The notes beneath the pieces were generated by a model that was given only the letters and a program-made list of their open reading frames with translations, searched no databases and was not told the DNA's origin. From JBOGVZ01 sp050692985 (lineage in GTDB: Bacteria; Actinomycetota; UBA4738; CALAEC01), in NCBI GenBank assembly GCA_050692985.1, contig JBOGVZ010000080.1, positions 1-41,819 on the forward strand: 41,819 bases of DNA, written 5' to 3'. Position numbers and translations under genes: made by a program. Shown here piece after piece: positions 7,236 through 15,866 of this stretch. Numbering within the stretch: the first letter of the stretch is position 1; each line of letters starts with the position of its first letter.

Positions 7236-8102
7236 ATGCGAGTGGTAGCGAGGCAACGGGGCTCCGCGGTGACCGGCTTCGCCCTGGCGCTGGCACTGCT
7301 GGGCACGGCCTGCGCCGGCGTAGAGGCGGAAGAGCGCACCGCCGTGGCCGCCCTGTACCCCCTGGCCTTCGCCGCGGAGCGGATCGCCGGACCGGGGTGG
7401 CGGGTCATCGATCTCACTCCACCCGGCGCGGAGGCGCACGACCTCGAGCTGTCCCTGGAGGACCGAAGCACGCTGGGCCGCGCCGACCTTCAATTCGTCC
7501 TCGACCCCGAGTTCCAGCCCCAGGTGTGGCGGTCGATCGGGGACAGCGGCGGGGTCATCCACGTGATCAGCGACGAGCCCCTGGCCGATCCGCACCTGTG
7601 GCTGTCGCCGAGGACGTACCTGCGACGCATGGTCGAGCCGGTGCTCGATGCGTTCGTTGGCTACCTCGGCGACGATCGGGATGAACCGTACCGCCGCCGG
7701 TATCGAGACCTGGAGCGGGACCTGCGAGCGCTGACCGGCCGGTACGATCGCGTCCTGGCCTCCTGCCGGCACGACACGCTGATCGTCTCCCACGAAGCGT
7801 TCGGCTACCTGGCCGCCGACCATAAACTCCGGCAGTTCGGGCTGGCCGGTCTGAGCCCTGAGGCCGAGCCCACCCACGACCGGATCGTCGAGGCCCAGCG
7901 GCTGCTCGCCGACGGCAGGGCCGGCGCCGTGTTCTTCGAGGCCGGTGAGGACGCCGAACGGATCGCCCGTTCGGTGGCTCGGGACGCGGGGGTGCCGGCG
8001 CTGCCATTGTCGACGCTGGAATCGCAGCCGGAGGAGGGCGACTACCTGAGCGTGATGGAGGACAACCTCGAGAGCCTGCGGGAGGGGCTGGGATGCGAGT
8101 GA
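7236..8102 (+). CDS. znuA: Zinc ABC transporter substrate-binding protein ZnuA
   Basis: Extracytoplasmic solute-binding protein (cluster A-I) of 288 residues delivering Zn(II), possibly Mn(II), to ZnuBC. It has a signal peptide with Cys26 at a weak lipobox (LLGTAC, Gly at -3). Metal ligands are His68 (AHDLELS), His120 (DPHLWLSP) and His186 (SHEAFGYLA); Glu262 may replace the usual fourth Asp. The His-rich loop of many ZnuA proteins is missing. The start is uncertain: ATG 7236 is preferred because the Zur box and -10 lie just before it (probably leaderless); ATG 7212 would put the operator inside the gene. Overlaps znuC by 10 bases. Confidence 0.92.
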   Translation: MRVVARQRGSAVTGFALALALLGTACAGVEAEERTAVAALYPLAFAAERIAGPGWRVIDLTPPGAEAHDLELSLEDRSTLGRADLQFVLDPEFQPQVWRSIGDSGGVIHVISDEPLADPHLWLSPRTYLRRMVEPVLDAFVGYLGDDRDEPYRRRYRDLERDLRALTGRYDRVLASCRHDTLIVSHEAFGYLAADHKLRQFGLAGLSPEAEPTHDRIVEAQRLLADGRAGAVFFEAGEDAERIARSVARDAGVPALPLSTLESQPEEGDYLSVMEDNLESLREGLGCE

Positions 8103-8800
8103 CGCCGGCCATCGAGACCCGGGGGCTGCGGTTCGGCTACGGACCGGTGCCGGTGATCGACGGGCTGGACCTGGCCATCGACCCCGGCCAGTTCGTGGTG
8201 CTCACCGGGCCGAACGGGTCGGGCAAGTCGACGCTCATCAAGGTCCTGGTGGGCCTCCTGTCCCCCACCACCGGGGAGGTGCGGGTGCTGGGACGGGCCC
8301 CGTCGGATCCTCGGGTCCGCAGGCAGATCGGCTATGCGCCCCAGGGCTCGCCGGCCCGGGTCGTGCTCCCGGTGTCGGTGGACGAAGTGGTGGCGGCCGG
8401 CGTGACCCCGTCGCGGGGCCTCCTGGGCCGGCCTGGCCCCCGGGATCGAGCCGCGGTCCGGGAGGCGCTGGAGTCGGTGGGCCTGTCGGAGCTGTCCCGG
8501 GAGTGCGTCTTCGAGCTGTCGGGGGGGCAGCAGCAGCGGGCCGTCCTGGCCCGGGCCCTGGTGGGCAACCGGCCGATCCTGATCCTGGACGAGCCCACCA
8601 CGGGCATCGACCGGGCCTTCCGCCCCCGCCTGGTGGCCGAGCTGCGGCACCGGGCCGACGCCGGGGCCGCGGTGATGGTCGTCTCCCACGACCCCGAGGA
8701 CTTCCACGAGGTCGTGGACCGCATCCTGGCCATGGAGGATGGCGCCGCCAGGGACCTCACCCACGAGGAGTTCCACGCCGCCCGGGAGGGATCCGCGTGA
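8093..8800 (+). CDS. znuC: Zinc ABC transporter ATP-binding protein ZnuC
   Basis: Cytoplasmic ATPase of 235 residues that powers zinc import. It shows Walker A GPNGSGKST (residues 41-49), the signature ELSGGQQQRA, Walker B LILDEPTTGID and the switch His in VSHD. Lengths and motifs are normal for the family. ATG 8093 overlaps the end of znuA and is preceded by GGGAGGGGCTGGG. Its TGA overlaps the znuB GTG. Confidence 0.95.
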   Translation: MRVTPAIETRGLRFGYGPVPVIDGLDLAIDPGQFVVLTGPNGSGKSTLIKVLVGLLSPTTGEVRVLGRAPSDPRVRRQIGYAPQGSPARVVLPVSVDEVVAAGVTPSRGLLGRPGPRDRAAVREALESVGLSELSRECVFELSGGQQQRAVLARALVGNRPILILDEPTTGIDRAFRPRLVAELRHRADAGAAVMVVSHDPEDFHEVVDRILAMEDGAARDLTHEEFHAAREGSA

Positions 8801-9630
8801 TCGACCTGCTCACGCTGGAGTTCGGGCAGCGAGCGGTGATCGCCGCCACCGTGGTCGGGCTGGCCGCCCCGGTGGTGGGGGCGTTCCTGGTCCAGCGACG
8901 GCTCTCGCTGGTCGGCGATGGGATCGGACACCTGGCCCTGGCCGGGGTGGCACTGGGGGTGCTGGTGGGGATCTCGGGGGTGTGGGGCGCGCTGGTCGTG
9001 GCCGTGCTGGGGGCCGGGGCCCTGGAGGCCCTCCGGGTCCGGGGGCGGCTCACCGGTGACCTGTCGCTGGCCCTGATCTTCTACCTGGGGATCGCCGGGG
9101 GTGCGGTGGGGCTCAGCCTGGCCGGCCGGTTCAACACCCAGGTCCTGTCGGTGCTGTTCGGGAGCCTGTTCTCCCTTTCCTGGGGCGACGTGGCGCTGAT
9201 CGCCATCCTGGGGGCGGTTGTGGTGGCCGCGGTGGTGCTCCTGTACCGCCCGCTGCTGGCGGTGGCCCTGGACGAGGAGTCCGCCCGGGCCGCCGGGCTC
9301 CCGGTCGAGGCGCTGAACCTGGTGCTTGTGGCGCTCACCGCGCTCCTGGTGGTGGGCGGGATGCGGGTGGTGGGCCTGTTGCTGATCGCGGCGCTCATGG
9401 TGGTACCGGTGGCCGCGGGGTCGAAGGTGGCCCACTCGTTCCGCACCACGGTGGTGTGGGCGGTGGGGGTGGGGGCGGCCTCAGCCTGGGTGGGCCTGCT
9501 GCTGGCCGCCTGGCAGGGGGACCTGGTGCCCGGGGGGACCATCGTGCTGTCGGCCATCGGCCTGTTCCTGGTGTTCACCGCGGTGGGGCGGCGAGCCGCG
9601 GTGCGCCACCGGCCGGTGAAGGGCTCATGA
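8797..9630 (+). CDS. znuB: Zinc ABC transporter permease ZnuB
   Basis: Polytopic permease of 277 residues with about eight membrane helices and the ABC-3 family segments GDGIGHLALAGVALG and AAGLPVEALN. GTG 8797 overlaps the znuC stop (GTGA), giving the start MIDLLTLEFGQRAV. It ends in an ATGA overlap with zur, so all four genes should be made from one message. Confidence 0.95.
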   Translation: MIDLLTLEFGQRAVIAATVVGLAAPVVGAFLVQRRLSLVGDGIGHLALAGVALGVLVGISGVWGALVVAVLGAGALEALRVRGRLTGDLSLALIFYLGIAGGAVGLSLAGRFNTQVLSVLFGSLFSLSWGDVALIAILGAVVVAAVVLLYRPLLAVALDEESARAAGLPVEALNLVLVALTALLVVGGMRVVGLLLIAALMVVPVAAGSKVAHSFRTTVVWAVGVGAASAWVGLLLAAWQGDLVPGGTIVLSAIGLFLVFTAVGRRAAVRHRPVKGS

Positions 9631-10049
9631 CCGAGGCCTCCGCCCTGGCCCGGCTGGCCGGTCTGCGGCCCACCCCGCAGCGGGTGGCGATCATCGAGGC
9701 GCTGGAGGGGAAGGACCGGCCGGTCACCGCCCAGACCCTCCACGGCGAGGTCCGCGGTGGGGCGGGTCCGGGGCTGGCCACCGTGTACCGAACCCTGCGG
9801 GCTCTGGCGGACGCCGGGCTGGCGGAGTCCTTCGCCGCCGGGGAGGGCGAGCAGGGCTACAAGCTGTGCGAGCCCGCCCATCACCATCACCTGATCTGCG
9901 AGCGGTGCGGCCAGGTCATCACGATCCCCTCCTGCGAGGTGGAGGGGTGGGCCACCGACGTGGGGCGCCGCCGGGGGTTCACGGTCACCGGGCACCGGGC
10001 CGACGTGTACGGCCTGTGCCGGCGGTGCCGCTCTCGCACCGACAGCTAA
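9627..10049 (+). CDS. zur: Fur-family zinc-responsive repressor (Zur)
   Basis: Fur-family regulator of 140 residues. A winged-helix domain (RPTPQRVAIIEAL to TVYRTLRAL) is followed by a dimerisation and metal domain with a four-histidine run (AHHHHLICERC) and two CxxC pairs (CERC, CRRC) for the structural zinc. Last gene of the znuACB operon and translationally coupled to znuB, so Zur is a much better fit than Fur or PerR. Its likely target is the palindrome at 7213-7233. The stop overlaps the end of the convergent phosphatase gene by two bases. Confidence 0.92.
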   Translation: MTEASALARLAGLRPTPQRVAIIEALEGKDRPVTAQTLHGEVRGGAGPGLATVYRTLRALADAGLAESFAAGEGEQGYKLCEPAHHHHLICERCGQVITIPSCEVEGWATDVGRRRGFTVTGHRADVYGLCRRCRSRTDS

Positions 10050-10966
10050 CCCCGGCGGAGCCGCTCCAGTCCCTCGGCCACGACCCCCAGGATCTCCGCG
10101 TGGAGCTCCGGAGTGGAGGCGGCCACGGTGGACAGCAGGGAGGCCCGGCCGTCGGGTCCGAGCAGGGGCACTGGGCGGAGGTCGGCGCCCAGGGCGTCGG
10201 TGACCGGGAGCCCCAGCTCCCACAACAGCAAGACCCCGGCCGCGGTGTCGTACGTCGTGGTGTTGAGCACGTGCCCTCCCCCCACCCGCCGGAAGGCCGC
10301 CTCCATGCCCGGCACGGTGTCCACGATGGCCTGGCCGGGGTCCACGTAGGCGTCGAGCTGGCCGGTGGCCACCCGGGTCAGCGAGTAGGCCGCGCTCCCC
10401 TGGTCGAAGTACGTCCCCGTCCCCGGCGCGTCGAACAGGCCCGACAGCACCGTGGCCACCGGCACGGCCGGAAGGCCCCGGAACCCCCCGGCCCAGAAGA
10501 CGTCTCCCAGGTCGGTGGTTCCGGTGGGAGCCAGGGCCCGTCCGCGCACCTCTACCCCGCTGCCCCGGCGAGCCTCGAACGTGGCCTCCGTGGTCAGCTC
10601 CACGACGCACCCGTAGGTGACGTCGCCCAAGGTGGCCTGGAGGTCGAACGGCGCCACCGCCACGGTCACGCACGAGGTCTCGTAGCCGGCCGCGGCGGGG
10701 CGGGTTCCATCGACGGGATCGATCAGGAACAGCACCTCGGGGTCGCCGCGGACCACCAGCCCCTCGCCCTCGGTGAAGTACGCCGCGGCGTCCACCTTGT
10801 CGAAGACCTCCGCGACCACCGCCTCCGCGGCGGCGTCGATGCCGTAGGTGGGGTCTCCGCCGTGAGCGGTGCCCGTCCGCCGACGGGCCTGCGGCGTGCC
10901 CATCAGGGGGCGAACCCGGTCGCGGATCCGCCGGGCCAGGGCCAGCGCCCGGGCCTCAGGGTCCAC
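10046..10966 (-). CDS. Inositol monophosphatase / FBPase-family protein
   Basis: Mg-dependent sugar-phosphatase fold, 306 residues. It has the metal-binding IDPVDGT motif (Asp83, Asp86), upstream acidic residues in YFTEGEG, GIDAAAEAV in place of the early D..E motif, and the C-terminal YDTAAG, where most members have WDxAAG. GTG 10966 overlaps the pimA-like gene by 11 bases. Its place after the PimA/PatA/PgsA-like genes suggests supply or recycling of myo-inositol for phosphatidylinositol, but substrates in this fold vary (inositol phosphates, fructose bisphosphate, PAP). Confidence 0.85.
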   Translation of the reverse strand: MDPEARALALARRIRDRVRPLMGTPQARRRTGTAHGGDPTYGIDAAAEAVVAEVFDKVDAAAYFTEGEGLVVRGDPEVLFLIDPVDGTRPAAAGYETSCVTVAVAPFDLQATLGDVTYGCVVELTTEATFEARRGSGVEVRGRALAPTGTTDLGDVFWAGGFRGLPAVPVATVLSGLFDAPGTGTYFDQGSAAYSLTRVATGQLDAYVDPGQAIVDTVPGMEAAFRRVGGGHVLNTTTYDTAAGVLLLWELGLPVTDALGADLRPVPLLGPDGRASLLSTVAASTPELHAEILGVVAEGLERLRRG

Positions 10967-12056
10967 CGGCCGCTTCCCCGTACACGCCCTCGAGCTCCCC
11001 CACCACGTGGTCCCAGTCGTATCGGCGAGCGGAGTCCCGGCCCGCCTCGGCGAGGCGCTTTGACAGCTCGGGCTCGGCCAAGACCCGGTGGAGAGAAGCG
11101 GCCATCGCCGTCGCATCGCCGGGAGGCGCCAGCAGGCCGTCCACGCCGTCGCGGACCACGTCCCGGTAGCCCGGGATGTCCGTGGCCACGACGGGCACCC
11201 CAGCGGCCATGGCCTCCACCAGCACGAGGCCGAAGCTCTCCTGCCCCACCGCCGCGCTGACGAACGCCTCGGCGGCGGCGTGGTAGGCGGGGAGGTCCCC
11301 ACGGGAGACGGTGCCCAGCATCACCACCCGCTCGCGGACCTCGGGCGGCAGCCGGTCCACGGCCCGGCGATCCCTCCCGTCGCCGGCCACCACCAGCACG
11401 GCATCGGGCATCTCCCGGGCCAGCCGCGCGAAGGCCCGCACGGCCACGGGGAAGCCCTTCTGGGGATCGAGCCGGTTCACCCACAGGATGCGGCGGCCCG
11501 GGGGGAGATCGGTGGCCGGCGCGGCACGTTCGAACCTGGCCACGTCGACGCCGTTCGGGATCAGCCGAACCTCCTCGGCGCCCATGCGGGATGACACGAA
11601 CGAGGCCGCGGTCCTCGACACCGCCACCCGAACCGTCAGCCTGCGCCACACCGGCCGCAGGGCCGGGGCGGCCACGTCGAACAGCGTGGACCGTTCGGCA
11701 TGGGCGTGGAACGTGGCCACCACCGGGGCCGGGGCGGTGAGCGTGGCGGCCATGGCCGCCGACGGGACCAGCGGCTCGTGGACGTGCACGACGTCGGGCC
11801 GGAACGAGCGGAGCGACGAGCGGACCCGCGCCCACACGCCGGGCCAGGGGGCGATGGGAGCCACGGTGCCCTGGTAGCGGACCCGCAGGGCCCGCCCCAC
11901 CACCGTGACGCCCGCCTCGGTGACCGCCCCCGTGGCCGGGGTGAGCACCGCCGCCCGGTGTCCGCGGTCGCGGAGTCGGCCGGTCAGCTCGCGCACGTGC
12001 ACCTGGACCCCGCCCGGAAGGTCCCAGGCGTAGGGACACACCAGCGCGATCCTCAC
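10956..12056 (-). CDS. pimA: GT4 glycosyltransferase, PimA-like (phosphatidyl-myo-inositol mannosyltransferase)
   Basis: GT-B fold glycosyltransferase of 366 residues. PimA adds the first mannose from GDP-mannose to phosphatidylinositol on the inner face of the membrane. Visible are the acceptor-side loop LPGGVQVHVREL, VVHVHEPLVPS, FHAHAERS, the donor-domain LWVNRLDPQKGF and the EX7E motif ESFGLVLVEAMAAGVPV. GTG 12056 has GAGG eight bases upstream. The order pgsA-like, patA-like, pimA-like is the mycobacterial one, which supports PimA over other GT4 enzymes. Confidence 0.88.
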   Translation of the reverse strand: MRIALVCPYAWDLPGGVQVHVRELTGRLRDRGHRAAVLTPATGAVTEAGVTVVGRALRVRYQGTVAPIAPWPGVWARVRSSLRSFRPDVVHVHEPLVPSAAMAATLTAPAPVVATFHAHAERSTLFDVAAPALRPVWRRLTVRVAVSRTAASFVSSRMGAEEVRLIPNGVDVARFERAAPATDLPPGRRILWVNRLDPQKGFPVAVRAFARLAREMPDAVLVVAGDGRDRRAVDRLPPEVRERVVMLGTVSRGDLPAYHAAAEAFVSAAVGQESFGLVLVEAMAAGVPVVATDIPGYRDVVRDGVDGLLAPPGDATAMAASLHRVLAEPELSKRLAEAGRDSARRYDWDHVVGELEGVYGEAAGGP

Positions 12057-12064
12057 GCGGGTCC

Positions 12065-13054
12065 TCAGCGCTCCGCGGCCCGCTCGGCCGCGGGGGCGGT
12101 GCCCGGCTCCGGAGCCGCCGACGCCCCGCCACCCTCTCCCCAGGCCGATTGGAACATGTGCCACTGGGTCGGCGTGCCGGCGATGGCCCGCTCGAACTCC
12201 CGGGCCAGGGCGCGGGTGAGCGCCGTGACGTCCCGTCGCATGTCCCCGGTCCGCTCGATCTCCAGCGGCGGCTGGATCACAACCATCCAGCCATCGTCCA
12301 CGTCGTAGACCGCGGACGGCAGGAGCGGCGCGCCGGTGGCCAGGGCCAGCAGCGCGGGGCCGGCGGGCAGGCGGCGAGGAGCGCCGAACATCTCGCACAC
12401 CACGCCCTTGCCCTTGAGGTCGCGGTCCGCCACCAGCGCCACGAGCTCGTTGTCCGACATTCGGCTGGCCAGCTCCTGGCCCACGCTGGTCGCGTCGTAC
12501 AGCGGGACGATGCTCAACCCCAGGGCCTCGCGGTGCCGGCGGAACAGGTCGAACAGCGACCGGGGACGGAGGAGCTCGGCCACGGCCGTGATCTCCCATC
12601 CGTTGAGGTGGACCCACTTCCCGGCCGCGTCCCAGTTGCCCAGGTGCGGCAAGGCCAGCACCGCTCCTCGCCCCGCCTCGACGGCCGCGGCGATGTGCTC
12701 GGCGCCCACGGCCCGGAACCGGCCCAGGAACTCCTCCTTGGGCATCACCCGGATGCGGAACATGCCGTACCAATACCGGGCGTACGAATCGAAGGCCTCG
12801 CGGGCCGCGGCCTCGACCACCGTGGACCGTGGGTCGACGCCCAGGACCCGGGCCAGGTTGCCCTCGACCACCCCCCGGACCCGGGGGGCCAGGTGGAAGG
12901 CCGCGGCGCCGGCCAGCGCGAACACCCGCCGTCCCAGGCGCTCGGGAAGGGCCATGGCCGCCCGCTCCGCCGACGCGTACACGAGGTGGGCGATCCGCAG
13001 GCGGAACGTGTCGGGTTCCCGGCCCGTGAGGTCGTCCGGCGGGGAGCCGGTCAC
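12065..13054 (-). CDS. patA: LpxL/HtrB-like acyltransferase, PatA-like (phosphatidylinositol mannoside acyltransferase)
   Basis: Membrane-associated acyltransferase of 329 residues from the lysophospholipid/lipid A acyltransferase superfamily. It has the catalytic HX4D motif HLGNWD, the later LVADRDLKGKGV segment with FGAPRRLPAG, and the C-terminal WHMFQ. In actinomycetes the PatA branch acylates mannose of phosphatidylinositol mannosides. GTG 13054 overlaps the stop of the preceding gene (GTGA). The Ala/Pro/Glu-rich tail (last 25 residues) looks disordered. Confidence 0.88.
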   Translation of the reverse strand: MTGSPPDDLTGREPDTFRLRIAHLVYASAERAAMALPERLGRRVFALAGAAAFHLAPRVRGVVEGNLARVLGVDPRSTVVEAAAREAFDSYARYWYGMFRIRVMPKEEFLGRFRAVGAEHIAAAVEAGRGAVLALPHLGNWDAAGKWVHLNGWEITAVAELLRPRSLFDLFRRHREALGLSIVPLYDATSVGQELASRMSDNELVALVADRDLKGKGVVCEMFGAPRRLPAGPALLALATGAPLLPSAVYDVDDGWMVVIQPPLEIERTGDMRRDVTALTRALAREFERAIAGTPTQWHMFQSAWGEGGGASAAPEPGTAPAAERAAER

Positions 13055-13590
13055 CGGAGCTCCCGCCGGGCGATGGCCCGGGCCTCGAGCGCCAGGTGCG
13101 CCAGCGACATGCCGGCGGACGCCCACAGGGCCACGGCCAGGGCCGGAGGGATCAACAGGCCCAGGGCCACGATCCCCCACCGCACCCCTCGGACCGCCGG
13201 GCGGTCTTCGACCGGGAACCCCAGCCCGACCGCCTTGGCCCGCAGGTACGACGCCAGGTACGAGGCGGCCAGCGCCACGAGCGCGGCCGCGGCGATCACC
13301 GGGCGCTCGGGAAGCGCGGCCCAGGCGACGGCCCCCAGGACGGCCGCATCCAGCAGCCGCTCCATGGTCGCGTCGGCGAAGGTGAGCCTGCGAGAGCCTC
13401 GCGACCAGGAGGCTGAGAGCACCAGGGCGCCGCCCGTGGCCGCAACCGAGGCGCCGGCGGCGATCGGCATGTCCACCAGCGCCAGCGCCGTGGCGCCGCC
13501 CGCCAGCGGCACGGCCGCCAGCAGCGGCACCGGAGCGGCCGGGCGAACGGTGGGGGTCCCGGGATGTGGCTGGGAGGTCGAACGTTCCAT
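13051..13590 (-). CDS. CDP-alcohol phosphatidyltransferase-like protein with degenerate catalytic motif
   Basis: Membrane protein of 179 residues in the position of pgsA1 (phosphatidylinositol-phosphate synthase). The C-terminal two thirds fit the family: DATMERLLDAAVLG aligns with the usual D-x3-D-x3-D, and SYLRAKAVGLGFPVEDR aligns with the SYxRARAE...ER segment. The first half of the catalytic motif (D-x2-DG-x2-AR) is absent: the matching stretch reads ALVLSASWSRGSRR, and the middle Asp is Glu. The other minus-strand frames do not restore it. So this may be inactive or altered. Start ATG 13590; TACGCT lies 11 bases upstream. Confidence 0.7.
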   Translation of the reverse strand: MERSTSQPHPGTPTVRPAAPVPLLAAVPLAGGATALALVDMPIAAGASVAATGGALVLSASWSRGSRRLTFADATMERLLDAAVLGAVAWAALPERPVIAAAALVALAASYLASYLRAKAVGLGFPVEDRPAVRGVRWGIVALGLLIPPALAVALWASAGMSLAHLALEARAIARRELR

Positions 13591-13659
13591 CGCGGACGGG
13601 GAGCGTAGCACGCGGCCCGGCCCCCCGAACCGCCGGGGCGGTGGTCGAGGGGGCGCCAC

Positions 13660-13665
13660 TATAAT
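13660..13665 (+). promoter_or_regulatory. Consensus -10 (TATAAT) of the EF-G2 gene
   Basis: A perfect TATAAT hexamer in otherwise very GC-rich DNA, 31 bases before GTG 13697. It leaves a leader of about 25 bases with a GGGGGAGG ribosome-binding site. No clear -35 at 17 bases. Confidence 0.6.
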
Positions 13666-13696
13666 CGGGGCTCCGATCGAGGGGGAGGCCCACTTC

Positions 13697-15781
13697 GTGA
13701 AGACCTATGACGCCACCGCCATCCGCAACGTCCTGCTCGTCGGACACGGCGGGACCGGCAAGACCACGCTGACCGAGGCGTTGCTGTTCGCCGCCGGCGC
13801 CATCACACGGATGGGCACCGTCGAGGACGGGAACACCGTCTCGGACCACGAGCCGGAAGAGACGAAGCGCACGATCAGCGTGTCGCTGGCGCTGGCGCCG
13901 GTCGAGTGGCGGGGGGTCAAGCTCAACATCCTCGACGCCCCCGGGTACGCGGACTTCATCGGTGACGTCCGTGCCGCCCTCCGGGCGGCGGACGCCTGCC
14001 TGTTCGTGGTCTCGGCCGTGGACGGCGTGGAGGTGCAGCACGAGGTGGTGTGGGAGCTGGCCGTGGAGCGCGGGCTCCCCCGGGCGTTCTTCATCAACAA
14101 GCTCGACCGCGAGCGGGCCTCCTTCCAGAGGACCCTCGACCAGCTGACCGAGGCCTTCGGGACCCAGGTGGCCCCGATCCAGTTCCCCATCGGAGAGGAG
14201 CACGAGTTCGAGGGGAGCGCAGACCTGCTCTCCCGCAAGGCCTACCGGTACCCCAGCGGCCCCAAGGGCCAGGAGAGCGACTGGCCCGACGACATCGCCG
14301 GGAAGGCCGACCCGTACCGGGAGAAGCTGGTGGAGGCGGTGGCCGAGGCCGACGATGCGCTCCTGGAGAAGTACCTGGAGGAGGGGGAGCTGTCCGAGGA
14401 AGAGATCGTCCGGGGCGTGAAGGCCGGCCTGACCGAGGCCAAGTTCGCCCCGGTGGTGTGCGGGGCGGCGGCCAGAGCCATCGGGGTGGATCGCGTGGCG
14501 GACCTCATCGTTGACGCGTTCCCCTCCCCCGCCGATCGCCCACCCGTCCGGGCCATGGACCCCATCGGAGAGGAGCAGGAGCGAGCGTGTGACCCGGCCG
14601 CCCCGTTGACCTCCTTCGTCTTCAAGACCGTGTCCGACCCCTACGTGGGACAGATCAGCCTGTTCCGGCTGTTCTCGGGGAGGCTCCGCCCCGACTCCTC
14701 CGTGTACAACGCCACCCGGAAGGAGGACGAACGGGTCGGCCAGCTCTTCACCATGCGCGGCAAGGACCACGAGAGCGTGGCCGAGGTCCCGGCCGGCGAC
14801 ATCGGTGGGGTGGCCAAGCTGGCCCACACCCACACGGGGGACACCCTGTCGACCAAGGACGCTCCGGTGACCCTGCCCCCTCTCGAGCTGCCCGAGCCGC
14901 TGTTCACGGTGGCCGTCGAGCCGAAGACCCAGGGCGACGAGGAGAAGCTGTCGACCTCGATCGCCCGCCTCCAGGAGGAGGACCCCACCTTCCGGGTGCA
15001 GCGCCAGCCCGACACCCACGAGACCGTGATGTACGGGATGGGCGAGACCCACGTGGACGTGATGACCGAGCGCATGCAGCGGAAGTTCGGCGTGGGCGTG
15101 GTCACCCGCCCGGCCCGGGTGCCGTACAAGGAGACCCTCCGGACGAGGGTCCAGGCCATGGGACGCCACGTCAAGCAGAGCGGCGGCCACGGACAGTACG
15201 GGATCTGCCACATCGAGGTCGAGCCCCTGGAGCGCGGCGCCGGCTTCGAGTTCGTCAACAAGATCGTCGGCGGCGCCATCCCCAGCCAGTTCATCCCCTC
15301 GGTGGAGAAGGGCGTGGTGAAGGCCATGCAGACGGGCACGTCCGGCCACCAGATGGTCGATCTCCGGGTCACGCTGCACGACGGGAAGTTCCACACGGTG
15401 GACTCCTCGGACATGGCCTTCCAGATCGCGGGCTCCCTGGCCCTGAAGGAGGCCTCCCAGAAGGCCGGCGTGGTCCTCCTGGAGCCGGTGATGGACGTGG
15501 AGGTCGTGGTCCCCGAGTCGCAGACCGGCGACGTGATCGGCGACCTCAACGCCAAGCGAGGCCGGGTGCTGGGCATGGTGCCCACGGGGACCGGCAAGAC
15601 CCGGATCCAGGCGCAGGTCCCCCAGGCGGAGATGACCCGCTACGCGATCGACCTGCGGTCGATCACCGGCGGGCGGGGCATGTTCACGATGGCCTTCTCC
15701 CACTACGAGGAGGTCCCCTCACACCTGGCCGACAAGATCGTGGCCGCGGCGCAGCGGGAGAAGGAAGAGGCCCACCGGTAG
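13697..15781 (+). CDS. Elongation factor G-like protein (EF-G2)
   Basis: Translational GTPase of 694 residues with the full five-domain EF-G layout. G1 is GHGGTGKTT (residues 16-24), G3 is DAPGYADF (80-87), G4 is NKLD (134-137). Domain IV shows KQSGGHGQYG and domain V RGRVLGM with MFTMAFSHYEEVP. Canonical EF-G has AHIDAGKTT and DTPGHVDF; here the switch II His is Tyr84 and switch I reads ETKRTISVS, both typical of the EF-G2 paralogue rather than the main translocase. The distance from ribosomal-protein genes agrees. GTG 13697 has GGAGG at good spacing. The role of EF-G2 is not well defined. Confidence 0.92.
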   Translation: MKTYDATAIRNVLLVGHGGTGKTTLTEALLFAAGAITRMGTVEDGNTVSDHEPEETKRTISVSLALAPVEWRGVKLNILDAPGYADFIGDVRAALRAADACLFVVSAVDGVEVQHEVVWELAVERGLPRAFFINKLDRERASFQRTLDQLTEAFGTQVAPIQFPIGEEHEFEGSADLLSRKAYRYPSGPKGQESDWPDDIAGKADPYREKLVEAVAEADDALLEKYLEEGELSEEEIVRGVKAGLTEAKFAPVVCGAAARAIGVDRVADLIVDAFPSPADRPPVRAMDPIGEEQERACDPAAPLTSFVFKTVSDPYVGQISLFRLFSGRLRPDSSVYNATRKEDERVGQLFTMRGKDHESVAEVPAGDIGGVAKLAHTHTGDTLSTKDAPVTLPPLELPEPLFTVAVEPKTQGDEEKLSTSIARLQEEDPTFRVQRQPDTHETVMYGMGETHVDVMTERMQRKFGVGVVTRPARVPYKETLRTRVQAMGRHVKQSGGHGQYGICHIEVEPLERGAGFEFVNKIVGGAIPSQFIPSVEKGVVKAMQTGTSGHQMVDLRVTLHDGKFHTVDSSDMAFQIAGSLALKEASQKAGVVLLEPVMDVEVVVPESQTGDVIGDLNAKRGRVLGMVPTGTGKTRIQAQVPQAEMTRYAIDLRSITGGRGMFTMAFSHYEEVPSHLADKIVAAAQREKEEAHR

Positions 15782-15866
15782 GCGATCCGGGGTGGGGGCC
15801 TCCCCCGGGGCGGTGGTGGAGGCATCCTTCCCCCGGCGGACCCCCCGTGAGAGGCTGACACGCAGG

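Noticed and set aside
7212..7236. znuA starting at ATG 7212
   Set aside because: This would place the Zur operator and -10 inside the coding region and add eight residues before a normal signal peptide. ATG 7236 fits the promoter spacing better.
12149..13600. Long plus-strand open frame upstream of EF-G2
   Set aside because: It is antisense to the acyltransferase and pgsA-like genes, whose frames have clear family motifs. The EF-G similarity and ribosome-binding site begin at 13697. High GC content makes long shadow frames common here.
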